Counted from the stretch's first letter, positions 6,692 through 16,501 are shown. The stretch: DNA of 64,000 nucleotides from CALGYY01 sp963678485 (GCA_963678485.1 OY782882.1:620001-684000), one strand, 5' to 3'. Numbers and translations are program-made. The notes: generated by a model not told the origin, from the letters alone.

Positions 6692-8799
6692 ACAGGGGCT
6701 CAATCATAGTCCTCATTAAAAAGCCCTTCATACTTTTATGTATGATGCTGCTCACTGCTGCACCAGTGTTGGCGCAGGATCCCGACGATCCGAACAAAGA
6801 GGATGTCAATGAACAAAAGGTAGAGAAGATTGCATCCAATACCGATGGGGATCTCGACTATTCAGATCTTCTTCAGGAAATGGATTATTATCTCAAACAT
6901 CCGTTAAATCTGAATACAGCACAGGCTTCTGATTTGCAGAATTTGTTTATGCTGAATGATATCCAGATCAGTAATTTGCTCACCTATATCGCTAAGAACG
7001 GCAAACTTTTATCGATTTACGAACTTCAGGCTATTGACGGATTTGACGTAGCTACGATTGCGGCCATTATGCCCTATGTAAAAGTGAGTACTGAAGGTGC
7101 GTCTAAATTTAGTTTCAGAGATCTGATGGAATACAGCAGTCATGATTTGTTTATTCGCTATCAGCGTACTCTTGAAGAACAGGCGGGATATTCTCCTATC
7201 AGCGATTCCGCGCTAGCAGAAAGCCCCAACTCACGGTATTTGGGGTCGCCTGATAAAGTATTTGTCAGATATCGTTATAAGTTTTTCAACAAAGTCAGTT
7301 TCGGCATCACTGCTGAAAAAGATGCAGGCGAACAATTTTTTGCAGGCGCACAAAAATACGGTTTCGATTTTTATTCTGCTCATCTTATGGTCAGTAATAT
7401 GGGCATTGTGAAGGCTGCCGTTGTTGGCGATTATCATGTGCAATTCGGCCAGGGACTTACTTTTTGGACTGGAATGGGTTTTGGAAAATCATCTGACGTG
7501 ATCAATATTAAAAAACTAGCGCAAGGTCTTCGTCCATACACTTCCGTTGATGAAAACCTGTTTATGCGCGGTGCCGCTGTCACTCTCGGAATTAAAGGTT
7601 TTGAGCTTACAACATTTTATTCGAATAAAAAGATAGATGCAAATTCTATCTCCGTTGATTCAACAACTAATGAATTGCTAGTCATTAGTTCGCTTCAGGA
7701 AACAGGCTTGCACAGCACACCTTCGGAGGTTGCCGACCGTAAGTCATTAGGTCAGCAAGTATTCGGCGGGCATTTTGGATATCGCAATCGCAGGTTGAAC
7801 GTGGGTATTACTGCGGCACAGACATTATTTGCGGCAGATCTTCAACGCAATTTACAACTTTATAATCAGTTCGATTTTACAGGAAAGCATTTGCTGAATA
7901 TGGGCATCGATTACAGTTATGTAATTCGTAACATCAATATTTTTGGTGAAACATCAAGAAGTTGGAATGGTGGAATGGCCTATTTGGACGGGGTGATGAT
8001 AAGTCTCGACCCCCATGTTTCGGTTTCGGTTTTATACCGTAATTATCAAAAGAATTATCAGGCACTTTACACAAGTGCTTTTGCTGAAGGAAGCAGTAAT
8101 AGCAATGAAGAAGGCATCTTTACCGGACTCACACTCAAGTTTAATCCCAAATGGAATTTATCATCCTATTGCGATTTTTATAATTTCAATTGGCTAAAGT
8201 ATAGGGTTAATGCACCTTCCAAAGGGCAGGACTATATGGCACAGCTAAATTATAAGCCCTCTAAAAAATTCGAAATTTATCTGAAGTATCGCTACGAATT
8301 AAAAAAAGAAAACAACTCCGATGCAACTAACGTCATCGAATACATACAAGATCTAAAGAAACAGAGCATACGATTAAACCTGTCCTGTCAAATTTCTCCC
8401 TCAATAACGCTTAAGAACCGTGTAGAATATCAAATCTACAAAGCCGGCGACAAAGCCGCAGAGCATGGGTACATCATATATCAGGACATTCGCTACAAGC
8501 CAGAAAAATTACCATTTACCCTGTCTGCACGCTATGCGCTTTTCCAGACCGACAGTTACGATTCGCGCATCTATGCATACGAGAATGATGTTTTATATTC
8601 CTACAGCATTCCGGGTTTCTACTATAAGGGCAGCCGTTTCTACATCCTGGCAAAAGTCAGACTTCAGCGTCATCTCGACTTTTGGATTCGTTACAGCATA
8701 ACAAATTATAGCAATCAATCGGTGGTAAGCTCAGGGCTGAATGAGATTCAGGGCAACCACAAATCAGAGATCAAAGCTCAACTCCGACTTAAGTTCTGA
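6688..8799 (+). CDS. Helix-hairpin-helix / outer membrane barrel protein
   Basis: 703 residues. A signal peptide (cleavage near VLAQ) precedes an acidic linker and then two helix-hairpin-helix-like units at about 55-140 (NLNTAQASDLQNL, then LLSIYELQAIDGFD), like those of ComEA. The remainder, from about 160, is a long run of amphipathic strands (FVRYRYKFFNKVSFG, HVQFGQGLTFW, IWIRYSITNY-type repeats) ending in a barrel-like C-terminal strand (IKAQLRLKF). This architecture is common and uncharacterised in Bacteroidota. Periplasmic HhH plus barrel might suggest DNA or peptide handling at the outer membrane, but that is speculation. Translationally coupled to the preceding PorV/PorQ-like gene. 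Confidence 0.8.
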   Translation: MNRGSIIVLIKKPFILLCMMLLTAAPVLAQDPDDPNKEDVNEQKVEKIASNTDGDLDYSDLLQEMDYYLKHPLNLNTAQASDLQNLFMLNDIQISNLLTYIAKNGKLLSIYELQAIDGFDVATIAAIMPYVKVSTEGASKFSFRDLMEYSSHDLFIRYQRTLEEQAGYSPISDSALAESPNSRYLGSPDKVFVRYRYKFFNKVSFGITAEKDAGEQFFAGAQKYGFDFYSAHLMVSNMGIVKAAVVGDYHVQFGQGLTFWTGMGFGKSSDVINIKKLAQGLRPYTSVDENLFMRGAAVTLGIKGFELTTFYSNKKIDANSISVDSTTNELLVISSLQETGLHSTPSEVADRKSLGQQVFGGHFGYRNRRLNVGITAAQTLFAADLQRNLQLYNQFDFTGKHLLNMGIDYSYVIRNINIFGETSRSWNGGMAYLDGVMISLDPHVSVSVLYRNYQKNYQALYTSAFAEGSSNSNEEGIFTGLTLKFNPKWNLSSYCDFYNFNWLKYRVNAPSKGQDYMAQLNYKPSKKFEIYLKYRYELKKENNSDATNVIEYIQDLKKQSIRLNLSCQISPSITLKNRVEYQIYKAGDKAAEHGYIIYQDIRYKPEKLPFTLSARYALFQTDSYDSRIYAYENDVLYSYSIPGFYYKGSRFYILAKVRLQRHLDFWIRYSITNYSNQSVVSSGLNEIQGNHKSEIKAQLRLKF

Positions 8800-8876
8800 T
8801 TGTAACCAATTCGCTGTTTTTTCGTATTAAGATTCACTTTTAAGACAACATTAACAAAAGCGGGCCTGCTATGGCC

Positions 8877-8906
8877 GTTGGGATTAAAAGGTAATGCTTA
8901 TTTTTG
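8877..8906 (+). promoter_or_regulatory. Bacteroidota promoter of the POT transporter
   Basis: GTTG at 8877-8880, 18-base spacer, TATTTTTG at 8899-8906 (TAnnTTTG). Close to the sigma-ABfr consensus TTTG-N19-TAnnTTTG. The leader would be about 45-50 bases. Confidence 0.6.
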
Positions 8907-8959
8907 TCAGGCACACAGAGAATATATTTTATACATTTTATTAATTCAAATACATTATT

Positions 8960-10648
8960 ATGTTTAAAGGACACCCCAAAGGACTATTTGTACTTGCCTT
9001 GTCGAACATGGGAGAACGCTTTGGTTATTACACCATGCTTGCGATTTTCACCTTGTTTCTTCAGGATCGTTTTGGCTGGGATGGAGCGCAAGCAGCTTCG
9101 TTGTATGGAATCTTCCTCGCCGGCATCTATTTTTTACCCATGTTGGGAGGTATCATTGCTGACGCAGGTTTTGGATATGGAAGAACGGCTGTCACTGGAA
9201 TCATCGTAATGTGCCTTGGCTATGTTGTACTATGGCAGGCCAACCTTGGTGGCGAGATGATGTTATACTCAGCCCTTGCGATTATTGCCCTAGGTGTAGG
9301 TTTATTCAAAGGCAATATGGTTGTAATTGTTGGCAACCTATACGAAAAGGCTGAAAACAGTAAGTACCGTGACGCTGCGTTCAATATTTATTATATGTTC
9401 ATCAATATTGGGGCATTCTTCGCACCATATTTGGCCGTAACATTGAAAGATGCGGTAATGAAATCTAATGATCTTGTTTATAATCCTGCGATTCCCCGCA
9501 TTGCGAACGACATTATTGCAAACAAAGCTACACCGGAGCAAGTTGAAACCATTACCAAATTTGCTAATGGCAGCACAACTGACATGACGCAATTTGCGCA
9601 TCATTATATTGATTCGTTATCGGCAGGTTACTCATATGGGTTTTTAGCTGCCGGTATTTGCATGCTTCTGTCGTTAGCCATATTCCTTGTGTTCAGAAAA
9701 ACATACAAGGATGCTGATTATTTGCATAAAAACAAAAAAGCTACCGGTGCTCCTGTGGTTGAATTAACAAAAAAGCAAACCAGAGACCGCATTCTTGCGC
9801 TGGTACTTGTTTTCATTATTGTAATCTTCTTCTGGATGGCCTTCCATCAAAACGGGTCTACGCTGACTTCCTTTGCCAAGAATTACACTAACCTTCAGGG
9901 AAGTCACTTCACATCCTTGTGGTTTAACACATATACAATTATTGCATTCTTTGCATTCGTACTATCCTTATTGGTATTATTTAATCGTAATAGTGCTAAA
10001 TCATCCAAGATTTACGCAGCGATTGCAGCAGTAATTGGGTTAGGCGTTATGGGGGGATTCTTGTATTACCAAACTGCTAATAATCCTGGAGCAACGGTAT
10101 GTCTTGCTCCTGAGCTTTTCCAATCCTTTAACCCGATTTTTGTGGTTGCCCTCACTCCGATTGTTATTGGATTCTTCTCTTTATTGAACAAACGTGGCAA
10201 AGAACCATCTCCACCAAAAAAGATTGGTTTCGGGATGCTCATTACAACCATAGGCTTCACCATCATGTTTGTGGCCTCTATGGGATTGCCCAGTGTTGAA
10301 GCACTAAAAGGCAACGCGATAACAGCTTTCCCAAGCTATGATGGAATGGCGGTAAGTCCATATTGGTTAATCTCAACCTATTTCACATTAACCATTGCTG
10401 AATTATTCCTTAGCCCTATGGGACTTTCATTCGTAGCTAAAATTGCCCCTCCAAAAATCAAAGGGACAATGCAGGCAGGATGGTTGGCAGCAACTGCTGT
10501 TGGAAATTATGCAGCAGGCGCCATTGGCAAGTTCTATCAAAAATGGGAACTGTGGCAATTCTTCCTTTTCATTATGATCATTGCCTTACTCTCAGCAATT
10601 ATCATGTTTGCCATTCTAAGAATTGTAAACAGAGCCTCTGAATCCTGA
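8960..10648 (+). CDS. POT/PTR2-family proton-coupled oligopeptide transporter
   Basis: 562 residues with about 12-14 hydrophobic segments. The N-terminal PTR2 signature is present as NMGERFGYYTM (residues 16-26), and the loop GxxxADxxFGYGRT (about 63-75) and the second signature around FNIYYMFINIGAFFAP also fit. It should import di- or tripeptides across the inner membrane with protons. Oddity: in the canonical ExxER proton-coupling motif of helix 1 the first Glu is replaced by Asn16, leaving Glu19-Arg20. The substrate and the coupling ion may therefore differ from standard POT members. It is monocistronic, with its own promoter and terminator. Confidence 0.92.
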   Translation: MFKGHPKGLFVLALSNMGERFGYYTMLAIFTLFLQDRFGWDGAQAASLYGIFLAGIYFLPMLGGIIADAGFGYGRTAVTGIIVMCLGYVVLWQANLGGEMMLYSALAIIALGVGLFKGNMVVIVGNLYEKAENSKYRDAAFNIYYMFINIGAFFAPYLAVTLKDAVMKSNDLVYNPAIPRIANDIIANKATPEQVETITKFANGSTTDMTQFAHHYIDSLSAGYSYGFLAAGICMLLSLAIFLVFRKTYKDADYLHKNKKATGAPVVELTKKQTRDRILALVLVFIIVIFFWMAFHQNGSTLTSFAKNYTNLQGSHFTSLWFNTYTIIAFFAFVLSLLVLFNRNSAKSSKIYAAIAAVIGLGVMGGFLYYQTANNPGATVCLAPELFQSFNPIFVVALTPIVIGFFSLLNKRGKEPSPPKKIGFGMLITTIGFTIMFVASMGLPSVEALKGNAITAFPSYDGMAVSPYWLISTYFTLTIAELFLSPMGLSFVAKIAPPKIKGTMQAGWLAATAVGNYAAGAIGKFYQKWELWQFFLFIMIIALLSAIIMFAILRIVNRASES

Positions 10649-10713
10649 TCCATTGTTGGTATCTCCTGTACTGCTTTATTGAGGCAAGCAGACATTATCA
10701 ATAATAGACCTAA

Positions 10714-10747
10714 AAAAAAGCCGCACTTTTTCAAGTGTGGCTTTTTT
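10714..10747 (+). terminator. Rho-independent terminator of the POT gene
   Basis: AAAAAAGCCGCACTT (10714-10728) pairs with AAGTGTGGCTTTTTT (10733-10747), one G-U pair, four-base loop, T-run in the 3' arm. Confidence 0.85.
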
Positions 10748-10805
10748 CATATATTTGCCTAAACTGCATTGTTCTTAAAACAAGAAACTAACCTAATACA
10801 GGCCT

Positions 10806-11972
10806 ATGAAAAAGACATTACTTACCCTAATCATTTTAGTATTTTCTCTGGTCACATTTGCTCAGTACCCCATTGGTCACCGAAGCCTCACTTATCAGGA
10901 TGCGGCCCGTGCCAACAGGAATATCCCTGTGGAGATATATTATCCTGCTGTATCAGCCGGCGATAATGTCAGCGTTGCAGCTGGTCAGTTTCCAATCATT
11001 GCCTTTGGACATGGCTTTTTAATGGGTTATGATTCCTATGCATATTGGAAGGATCAATTGGTGCCACTTGGATACATCATTGTCTTCCCCACAACTGAAG
11101 GCGGCACCCCTGATCATGCAGCATTTGGCGCTGACCTGGCATTTCTTATTAACTATTTGAAAAGTGAAAGCAGCAATACGGGTTCGCCATTTTTTCAGCA
11201 CATTAATTCTGAATCAGCCATCATGGGTCATTCAATGGGCGGTGGTGCATCTTTCCTAGCCTGCGAAAATAATATGATTCCCGATTGTATGATCACCTTT
11301 GCCGCTGCCACCACCAATCCTTCATCAATCAATGCCGCTGCGCATGTAACAATACCTGCATTGGTAATTTCAGGAGAGGACGATTGTGTTGCACCCCCGG
11401 CAGATAATCAGCAAGCCATGTATGATTCACTGGGTAGCGACTGCAAGGTCTTTATCGGTATTAAAAATGGGGCACATTGTTATTTTGCCGACTACAACTT
11501 CAGTTGCACGCTCGGCGAATCCTTTTGTAACCCTACCCCATCGATTGTGCGTGAAGATCAATTAGCAACCACACTAACGTTCACCAGATACTATTTAGAT
11601 TATTATCTGAAAGGACTGGGCAGTTGGGCTGCATTCCAAGACTCTTTATCAAGTGACGCAGATATAAATTACCAAATGAGTTGTCCTCCTCCTATCGGGA
11701 TAAAAGAACCGCAAATTCTCCAGAGCATGAAGCTCTCGCCCAATCCGGCCTCTAATGAAGTTCTTCTCCAATTGACTGCGAATATTCAGCAAGAAGTCAG
11801 TTTGAGAGTTTTAAATCTTTACGGACAAACCGTTTTGTACAAAGAACTTGAACTGCAGCAGGGAGAACAAAGTGTCACTATTGATTGCAGTTCGCTCAGC
11901 CGCGGAAGTTATTATGTAGTGGTTAACGGCTCAGATCATGCGGTATTGAGAAGTTTGCTAATATTGCAATAA
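10806..11972 (+). CDS. Secreted alpha/beta hydrolase with T9SS type A sorting domain
   Basis: 388 residues. The signal peptide is cleaved near VTFAQ (residue 20). The hydrolase domain (about 35-285) has the elbow GHSMGGG with Ser143, an acid strand SGEDDCVAP with Asp193 (or Asp192), His224 in NGAHCYF, and an oxyanion-type FGHGF near residue 67. This is the pattern of dienelactone-hydrolase, chlorophyllase and cutinase/PETase-like esterases. Several cysteines in the loop 225-250 could form disulfides. Residues from about 308 (MKLSPNPASNEVLLQL ... GSYYVVV) form a T9SS type A sorting domain, so the enzyme is exported to the surface or medium. The substrate is unknown; a polymer or ester depolymerase is possible. 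Its stop is two bases from the stop of the convergent copA. Confidence 0.88.
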   Translation: MKKTLLTLIILVFSLVTFAQYPIGHRSLTYQDAARANRNIPVEIYYPAVSAGDNVSVAAGQFPIIAFGHGFLMGYDSYAYWKDQLVPLGYIIVFPTTEGGTPDHAAFGADLAFLINYLKSESSNTGSPFFQHINSESAIMGHSMGGGASFLACENNMIPDCMITFAAATTNPSSINAAAHVTIPALVISGEDDCVAPPADNQQAMYDSLGSDCKVFIGIKNGAHCYFADYNFSCTLGESFCNPTPSIVREDQLATTLTFTRYYLDYYLKGLGSWAAFQDSLSSDADINYQMSCPPPIGIKEPQILQSMKLSPNPASNEVLLQLTANIQQEVSLRVLNLYGQTVLYKELELQQGEQSVTIDCSSLSRGSYYVVVNGSDHAVLRSLLILQ

Positions 11973-11974
11973 TT

Positions 11975-14101
11975 TCAATCCAGTTTTTTTGATCGCAGAC
12001 GCAGGGAATTTAAAACCACAATAACATCGGATAACGCCATGGTTGCGGCCGCTACCATAGGATCGAGGAAGCCAAATGCAGCAATAGGAATTGCAATTAC
12101 ATTGTAAAAGAATGCCCAGAAAAGATTCTGTTTGATCACTTTCAATGTGATGTTGCTAATAGAATAAGCCCGTGTAAGTAGTTTTAGATTACCCTTAAGG
12201 AGGATAACCTGAGCAGACTGAATGGCAACCTGGGTTGCATTGCTAAGTGATATTCCAACACTAGCTTTGGTGAGTGCAGGTGCATCATTTACTCCATCAC
12301 CAACCATAGCCACACCGCCTTTTCGTTCTAACTCAGCAATGATTTCGAGTTTTTCTGCAGGAAGTTTTTCGTAATATACTTCGGTAATATCAAGCTGCTG
12401 GGCAAGTTCAGCACACTTTTGTTTGCGATCACCACTTATCAGCACGGGAATTAAACCATGTCGCTTAAAGTACTGAATGACTTCAGCAGCCTCAGTTTTA
12501 ATTTCATCAGACAAATCAACCGATGCAAACAATTCTCCGTTTCTAAGTAAAAAAAGATCGTGTGCGGTATCATTTTCTGAGCCTTTCATAATCCTGTATG
12601 ATCCTGCAAACCACTGAACGCCGTCTTCGTCGCTTGCATGTATACCCATGCCTTTTGCTTCTTCGATGTTCGTCAGCCAGATTAGCCGTGAACCCTCAAG
12701 TTCACGAACCAATGATTTAGCCAGTGGATGTGCAGAATGACTTTCGAGGCTAAACAGCATATTGCGAACCAGCGCTACATCATTACCATAGTTCTCTATC
12801 GATTTTATTTTAAATTGCCCTGTGGTGAGTGTTCCTGTTTTATCAAAGGCAATATAACGAAGCTGCAACATTTTCTGAATCGTTGATGCACCTTTGATAA
12901 GAATACCATTACGTGCTACCCGACCAACACCAACGACCACTGCTGTAGGTATTGCCAGTCCTAAAGCGCAAGGACAAGCAATAACAAGAACTGCGATACT
13001 GTGAAGCATGGCTTCCTGCAGTCCCATATTAGTTCCCCAGAAGGAAATTGCAAAGGTGATAAGCGCAATTGAAACCACTACAGGGACAAAGATTGCACTG
13101 ATTTTATCGGCAAGCGATTGAATCGGAGGTTTATCTTGCTGCGCCTTTTTTACCAGATCGATAATTTGCGAAAGCACTGTCTCCTGCCCTATAGCTGTAG
13201 CTCTCATCCTTAAATTACCAGAAAGAAGTACTGTGCCACCTACCAGACGATCGGATCTCCGTTTCTCTACAGGAATGCTTTCTCCAGAAATCATTGATTC
13301 ATCAACACTTCCTTCGCCATCAGTAAGCTCGCCATCAACAGGAATCTTTTCACCCATATTTACAAGGAGGATATCGCCTTTTTTTACAGCCAAAGCATCC
13401 ACATCCTTGATTACCTCAACTCCTGAAGCATTTCTCGACACAAGATGAGCAACAGTTTTTTGAAGTTGCACTAAGCTGTCGATTGCTCCAGTTGTGCGTT
13501 TCACCGCTTTATGCTCAATATAATTTCCCAGAAGAATAAGTGTAATAATAGAAGCAGTCGTTTCGAAGAACATATAATCATGACCCAGGCCCAAAATAAA
13601 GCCAGTGAGACTATACACAAATGCTGCGGTACTTCCGAGTATTATGAGCACATCCATATTGGGAACTCCTGCTTTTAAGGAGCGAAGTGCACTTCGTCCA
13701 AAATGCCATAGCCCAACGGCGAAGACTGGAATGGTAAGCGATATCTGAAACCATGCATTATGAAGAAAATCCACAGGGATGAACATGGCTGATAGCAAGG
13801 GAATGGTAAATATAAGGGTAAACCAAAACTTACGTTCAATGGTAAAAAAAGACTTTTTTGTCTGCAGCTGTTCTTCTTCCATCCCACTCACAACCTCATA
13901 GCCCATGGCCTTAACCTTTTCAACCACCACCTTATCATCAGAGCTGGTGCGACTATCGTAGAACAGTTCACCGGTCGCAAAAACAACATCAACTCCTGCC
14001 ACCCCAAGCTTGTCTAATTGCTTTTTCAAGCCCAGAGCGCAGTTATTGCAATCCATCCCTTCAATTTTCAATATCCGTTTCTTAATCTCAGCTTGTGCCA
14101 T
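11975..14101 (-). CDS. copA: Copper-translocating P1B-type ATPase
   Basis: 708 residues from the ATG at 14101. The longer frame to 14131 would place the promoter -7 element inside the gene, so the shorter start is preferred. One N-terminal heavy-metal domain has Cys18-x-x-Cys21 (GMDCNNC). The channel motif CPCALGLAIPTA, the phosphorylation motif DKTGTLTTG and the hinge GDGVNDAPAL are all intact, as in Cu(+)-exporting ATPases. About eight membrane helices. It exports copper from the cytosol across the inner membrane using ATP. It ends two bases from the convergent hydrolase gene and diverges from the dNTPase gene. No copper regulator is visible nearby. Confidence 0.95.
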   Translation of the reverse strand: MAQAEIKKRILKIEGMDCNNCALGLKKQLDKLGVAGVDVVFATGELFYDSRTSSDDKVVVEKVKAMGYEVVSGMEEEQLQTKKSFFTIERKFWFTLIFTIPLLSAMFIPVDFLHNAWFQISLTIPVFAVGLWHFGRSALRSLKAGVPNMDVLIILGSTAAFVYSLTGFILGLGHDYMFFETTASIITLILLGNYIEHKAVKRTTGAIDSLVQLQKTVAHLVSRNASGVEVIKDVDALAVKKGDILLVNMGEKIPVDGELTDGEGSVDESMISGESIPVEKRRSDRLVGGTVLLSGNLRMRATAIGQETVLSQIIDLVKKAQQDKPPIQSLADKISAIFVPVVVSIALITFAISFWGTNMGLQEAMLHSIAVLVIACPCALGLAIPTAVVVGVGRVARNGILIKGASTIQKMLQLRYIAFDKTGTLTTGQFKIKSIENYGNDVALVRNMLFSLESHSAHPLAKSLVRELEGSRLIWLTNIEEAKGMGIHASDEDGVQWFAGSYRIMKGSENDTAHDLFLLRNGELFASVDLSDEIKTEAAEVIQYFKRHGLIPVLISGDRKQKCAELAQQLDITEVYYEKLPAEKLEIIAELERKGGVAMVGDGVNDAPALTKASVGISLSNATQVAIQSAQVILLKGNLKLLTRAYSISNITLKVIKQNLFWAFFYNVIAIPIAAFGFLDPMVAAATMALSDVIVVLNSLRLRSKKLD

Positions 14102-14118
14102 GACCGTAGATTTTACAA

Positions 14119-14126
14119 CAAAGATA
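14119..14126 (-). promoter_or_regulatory. -7 element of copA
   Basis: TATCTTTG read on the minus strand, 17 bases before the ATG at 14101. The transcript leader would be only about 10-12 bases. Confidence 0.5.
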
Positions 14127-14204
14127 CGCATTATTTAGATTTTTTATAAATAAGAGAGCTGATTTTTCTGAGATTTTTAAAATGCAATTCATATTTCAAT
14201 TCAT

Positions 14205-14212
14205 TATCTTTG
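14205..14212 (+). promoter_or_regulatory. -7 element of the dNTPase gene
   Basis: TATCTTTG, 15 bases before the ATG at 14228. It supports that start over the in-frame TTG at 14210, which overlaps the element. A very short leader is expected. Confidence 0.5.
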
Positions 14213-14227
14213 TCCATATCCTCATTT

Positions 14228-15457
14228 ATGACAAAAGGTTTATTTAATCAGGAAGCAACGCAGGCCGGTAATTCGAAGTGGCAGGCCGGTATAGAGCGCT
14301 TCGAAAGTCTTTACACTAAGGAAGACGAAATTCGCAGTGAATTTAATCGTGACTACAACCGCATACTACATTGTAAGGCCTACAGGAGGTTAAAGCACAA
14401 GACTCAGGTTTTTTACGCAACCACCAACGATCACATCTGCACCAGAATTGAGCATGTAAATCACGTGGCATCGGTCAGCTATAGCATTGCAAATTATCTC
14501 GGATTAAACACGGAGCTTACCGGAGCCATTGCGTTAGGACATGACTTAGGCCATGCACCCTTTGGACATGTTGGGGAAACCATCTTAAAAAAGCTTCTCA
14601 ACTCCGAAGGCATCAGCAGCTTCTGGCATGAACGCAACAGTTTGTATTTTGTAGATCATCTGGAAACCTTACCAAATCTGGAAGGCCGCGAAACAAACTT
14701 ATGTCTGACATATGCGGTCCGTGATGGAATTATCTCGCATTGTGGAGAAGTGAATGAAAATGCCATTTTCCCAAGGAAAGAAGCCATAGATTTAGCATTA
14801 ATTGAACGGCCTAACCAGTATGCACCTTTCACCTGGGAGGGCTGCATTGTAAAAATAGCTGATAAAATATCTTATTTAGGACGGGATATTGAAGACGCGC
14901 TCTCCCTTGGTATTCTAAGCAAAGCACAACTTGACGAATTGGCATCCATGGTGGAGATCATTAAAAAAGTTGAAGTTCATCAAATCAGCAACACCTTGTT
15001 GATGAACGATTTCATCCTCAACCTGTGTGAGATGAGTAGTCCGGAAGCTGGCATCCGATTCTCCCAACAATATCTGGAACTCATCAATAAAGTAAAAGAT
15101 TTCAACTATAAACATATTTACCATCATCCAAGGCTAACGCATTATCAATCGTATGCACAACTCGTGATGGAATCCTTGTTTAATCAGCTGATTCAATGGT
15201 ACGATACTGATGAAGGCATCAGCGAGCATCTTAAAGAAAACGCCACCTTCTTTCCTTCGCTGTCAGGGTCGTTTGAATATTGGTTAATGAAATATTCAAA
15301 TATTAATGAGAAAGAGCGGGAAAAGACCAAATTTGGAAATCATATCGTTTACAATATAAAACAGCGCATTGATTATATAAAAGCGGTTGCGCATTATTTA
15401 AGTTCAATGACCGATCAGTTTGCCATAAAGTTATTTTCCGAATTGATACATTTCTAG
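14228..15457 (+). CDS. dgt: Deoxyguanosinetriphosphate triphosphohydrolase-like (dNTPase), HD superfamily
   Basis: 409 residues. Family marks: HCKAYRRLKHKTQV near residue 50, RIEHVNHV with the first metal His, and the HD motif GHDLGHAPFGH near 105-115. A later catalytic-core helix, IVKIADKISYLGRDIEDA, carries the last metal ligand Asp (KIADKISY) near residue 215. The enzyme cleaves dNTPs to deoxynucleoside and tripolyphosphate in the cytosol and controls dNTP pools; some relatives defend against phage. Length is normal for the bacterial type-2 family. The divergent neighbour is copA. The DUF4349 gene follows after 36 bases. Confidence 0.93.
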   Translation: MTKGLFNQEATQAGNSKWQAGIERFESLYTKEDEIRSEFNRDYNRILHCKAYRRLKHKTQVFYATTNDHICTRIEHVNHVASVSYSIANYLGLNTELTGAIALGHDLGHAPFGHVGETILKKLLNSEGISSFWHERNSLYFVDHLETLPNLEGRETNLCLTYAVRDGIISHCGEVNENAIFPRKEAIDLALIERPNQYAPFTWEGCIVKIADKISYLGRDIEDALSLGILSKAQLDELASMVEIIKKVEVHQISNTLLMNDFILNLCEMSSPEAGIRFSQQYLELINKVKDFNYKHIYHHPRLTHYQSYAQLVMESLFNQLIQWYDTDEGISEHLKENATFFPSLSGSFEYWLMKYSNINEKEREKTKFGNHIVYNIKQRIDYIKAVAHYLSSMTDQFAIKLFSELIHF

Positions 15458-15493
15458 ATTCGACACACATTGTTAAACTAAAAATTACTTCAC

Positions 15494-16429
15494 ATGAAAA
15501 AGAAAATCATTAAAGGATTACTATTCTTCCTTATAGGATTTATTGTGTTTTTCGGATTCCGATTATTGTATGGATATATTAGATATGACTCGACCGGTCA
15601 TGATCAATACAACTATTATGAAGAAACGAATTCGAACCAAAATATTTTTAATTCTGAGGACGAATACACTAGGAAAAACATTGCGAGTACTAAATATAAT
15701 CCTAAAAACAGTGAGACAAAAAGCGAGTCAGCGGACGAAATTATGGCGTCGCCACCTCCGCAGGAAAACACAGATCAGAAATATGAGAAAATTGGAAATT
15801 TAAGTTCCACCACCAAAGAATTTGAGAACACTGAAAAAAAGATCAGAGATTTGGTAAAGAAGTACGAAGCATTAATTCAGTATGAACGTAAGACGGGCCT
15901 GCCCGGAAATCGTTGGCTAACCATGGTAATGGGTGTTCCTCCTGAAAACTTTGATGCCATGATAAGTGACATGAAGGTATTGGGGAAACTTACTTCGATA
16001 CGGATCGATAAAGTAGATAAAACCAATGAATATAAAGAACTCAACGCAAAAAAAGTTTCTCTTGAAAAAACACTGACTTCGCTGAATGCGTTGAAATCGA
16101 AAGGCGGACAAATTGGTGAATATCTAAATCTTGAGCAACAAATTCTGGATTACGAACGTCAGCTTCAGGATTTAGGTGTAATGCTTGGCGATTACGATTC
16201 GAAGAATGAATTCTGCACTGTTAACTGCACTCTTAGTGAAGACAGCTCTGTAGAGATTACCATACCTTTCTTACAACGTTTCATGGTAGCTTTAGAATGG
16301 ACCATTAAATATTACGGAGTTTTTATGGTAATTATTGCTTTGGGCGCACTGTCTGCTTTTCTGATTGTTAAGGTAGTACAATTAATTAAATGGTTGCAAA
16401 AACCAGGCGAAAAGAAAGAAAAAGTTTAA
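15494..16429 (+). CDS. DUF4349 membrane protein
   Basis: 311 residues. An N-terminal membrane helix (about 7-25) is followed by a polar low-complexity linker (about 35-95). The DUF4349 domain (about 95-255) contains the typical coiled-coil segment NEYKELNAKKVSLEKTLTSL (about 175-225), and a second membrane helix near 265-290 precedes a basic cytoplasmic tail. The family is uncharacterised; a periplasmic or extracytoplasmic domain held between two helices is what the sequence shows. It lies 36 bases after the dNTPase and could share its transcript. Confidence 0.85.
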   Translation: MKKKIIKGLLFFLIGFIVFFGFRLLYGYIRYDSTGHDQYNYYEETNSNQNIFNSEDEYTRKNIASTKYNPKNSETKSESADEIMASPPPQENTDQKYEKIGNLSSTTKEFENTEKKIRDLVKKYEALIQYERKTGLPGNRWLTMVMGVPPENFDAMISDMKVLGKLTSIRIDKVDKTNEYKELNAKKVSLEKTLTSLNALKSKGGQIGEYLNLEQQILDYERQLQDLGVMLGDYDSKNEFCTVNCTLSEDSSVEITIPFLQRFMVALEWTIKYYGVFMVIIALGALSAFLIVKVVQLIKWLQKPGEKKEKV

Positions 16430-16501
16430 CGAGCTAACTATCTATATTTGTTATAATTATAATACTTGTGTCAAATATTCTAAATTAATTCATTTTTTTT
16501 C

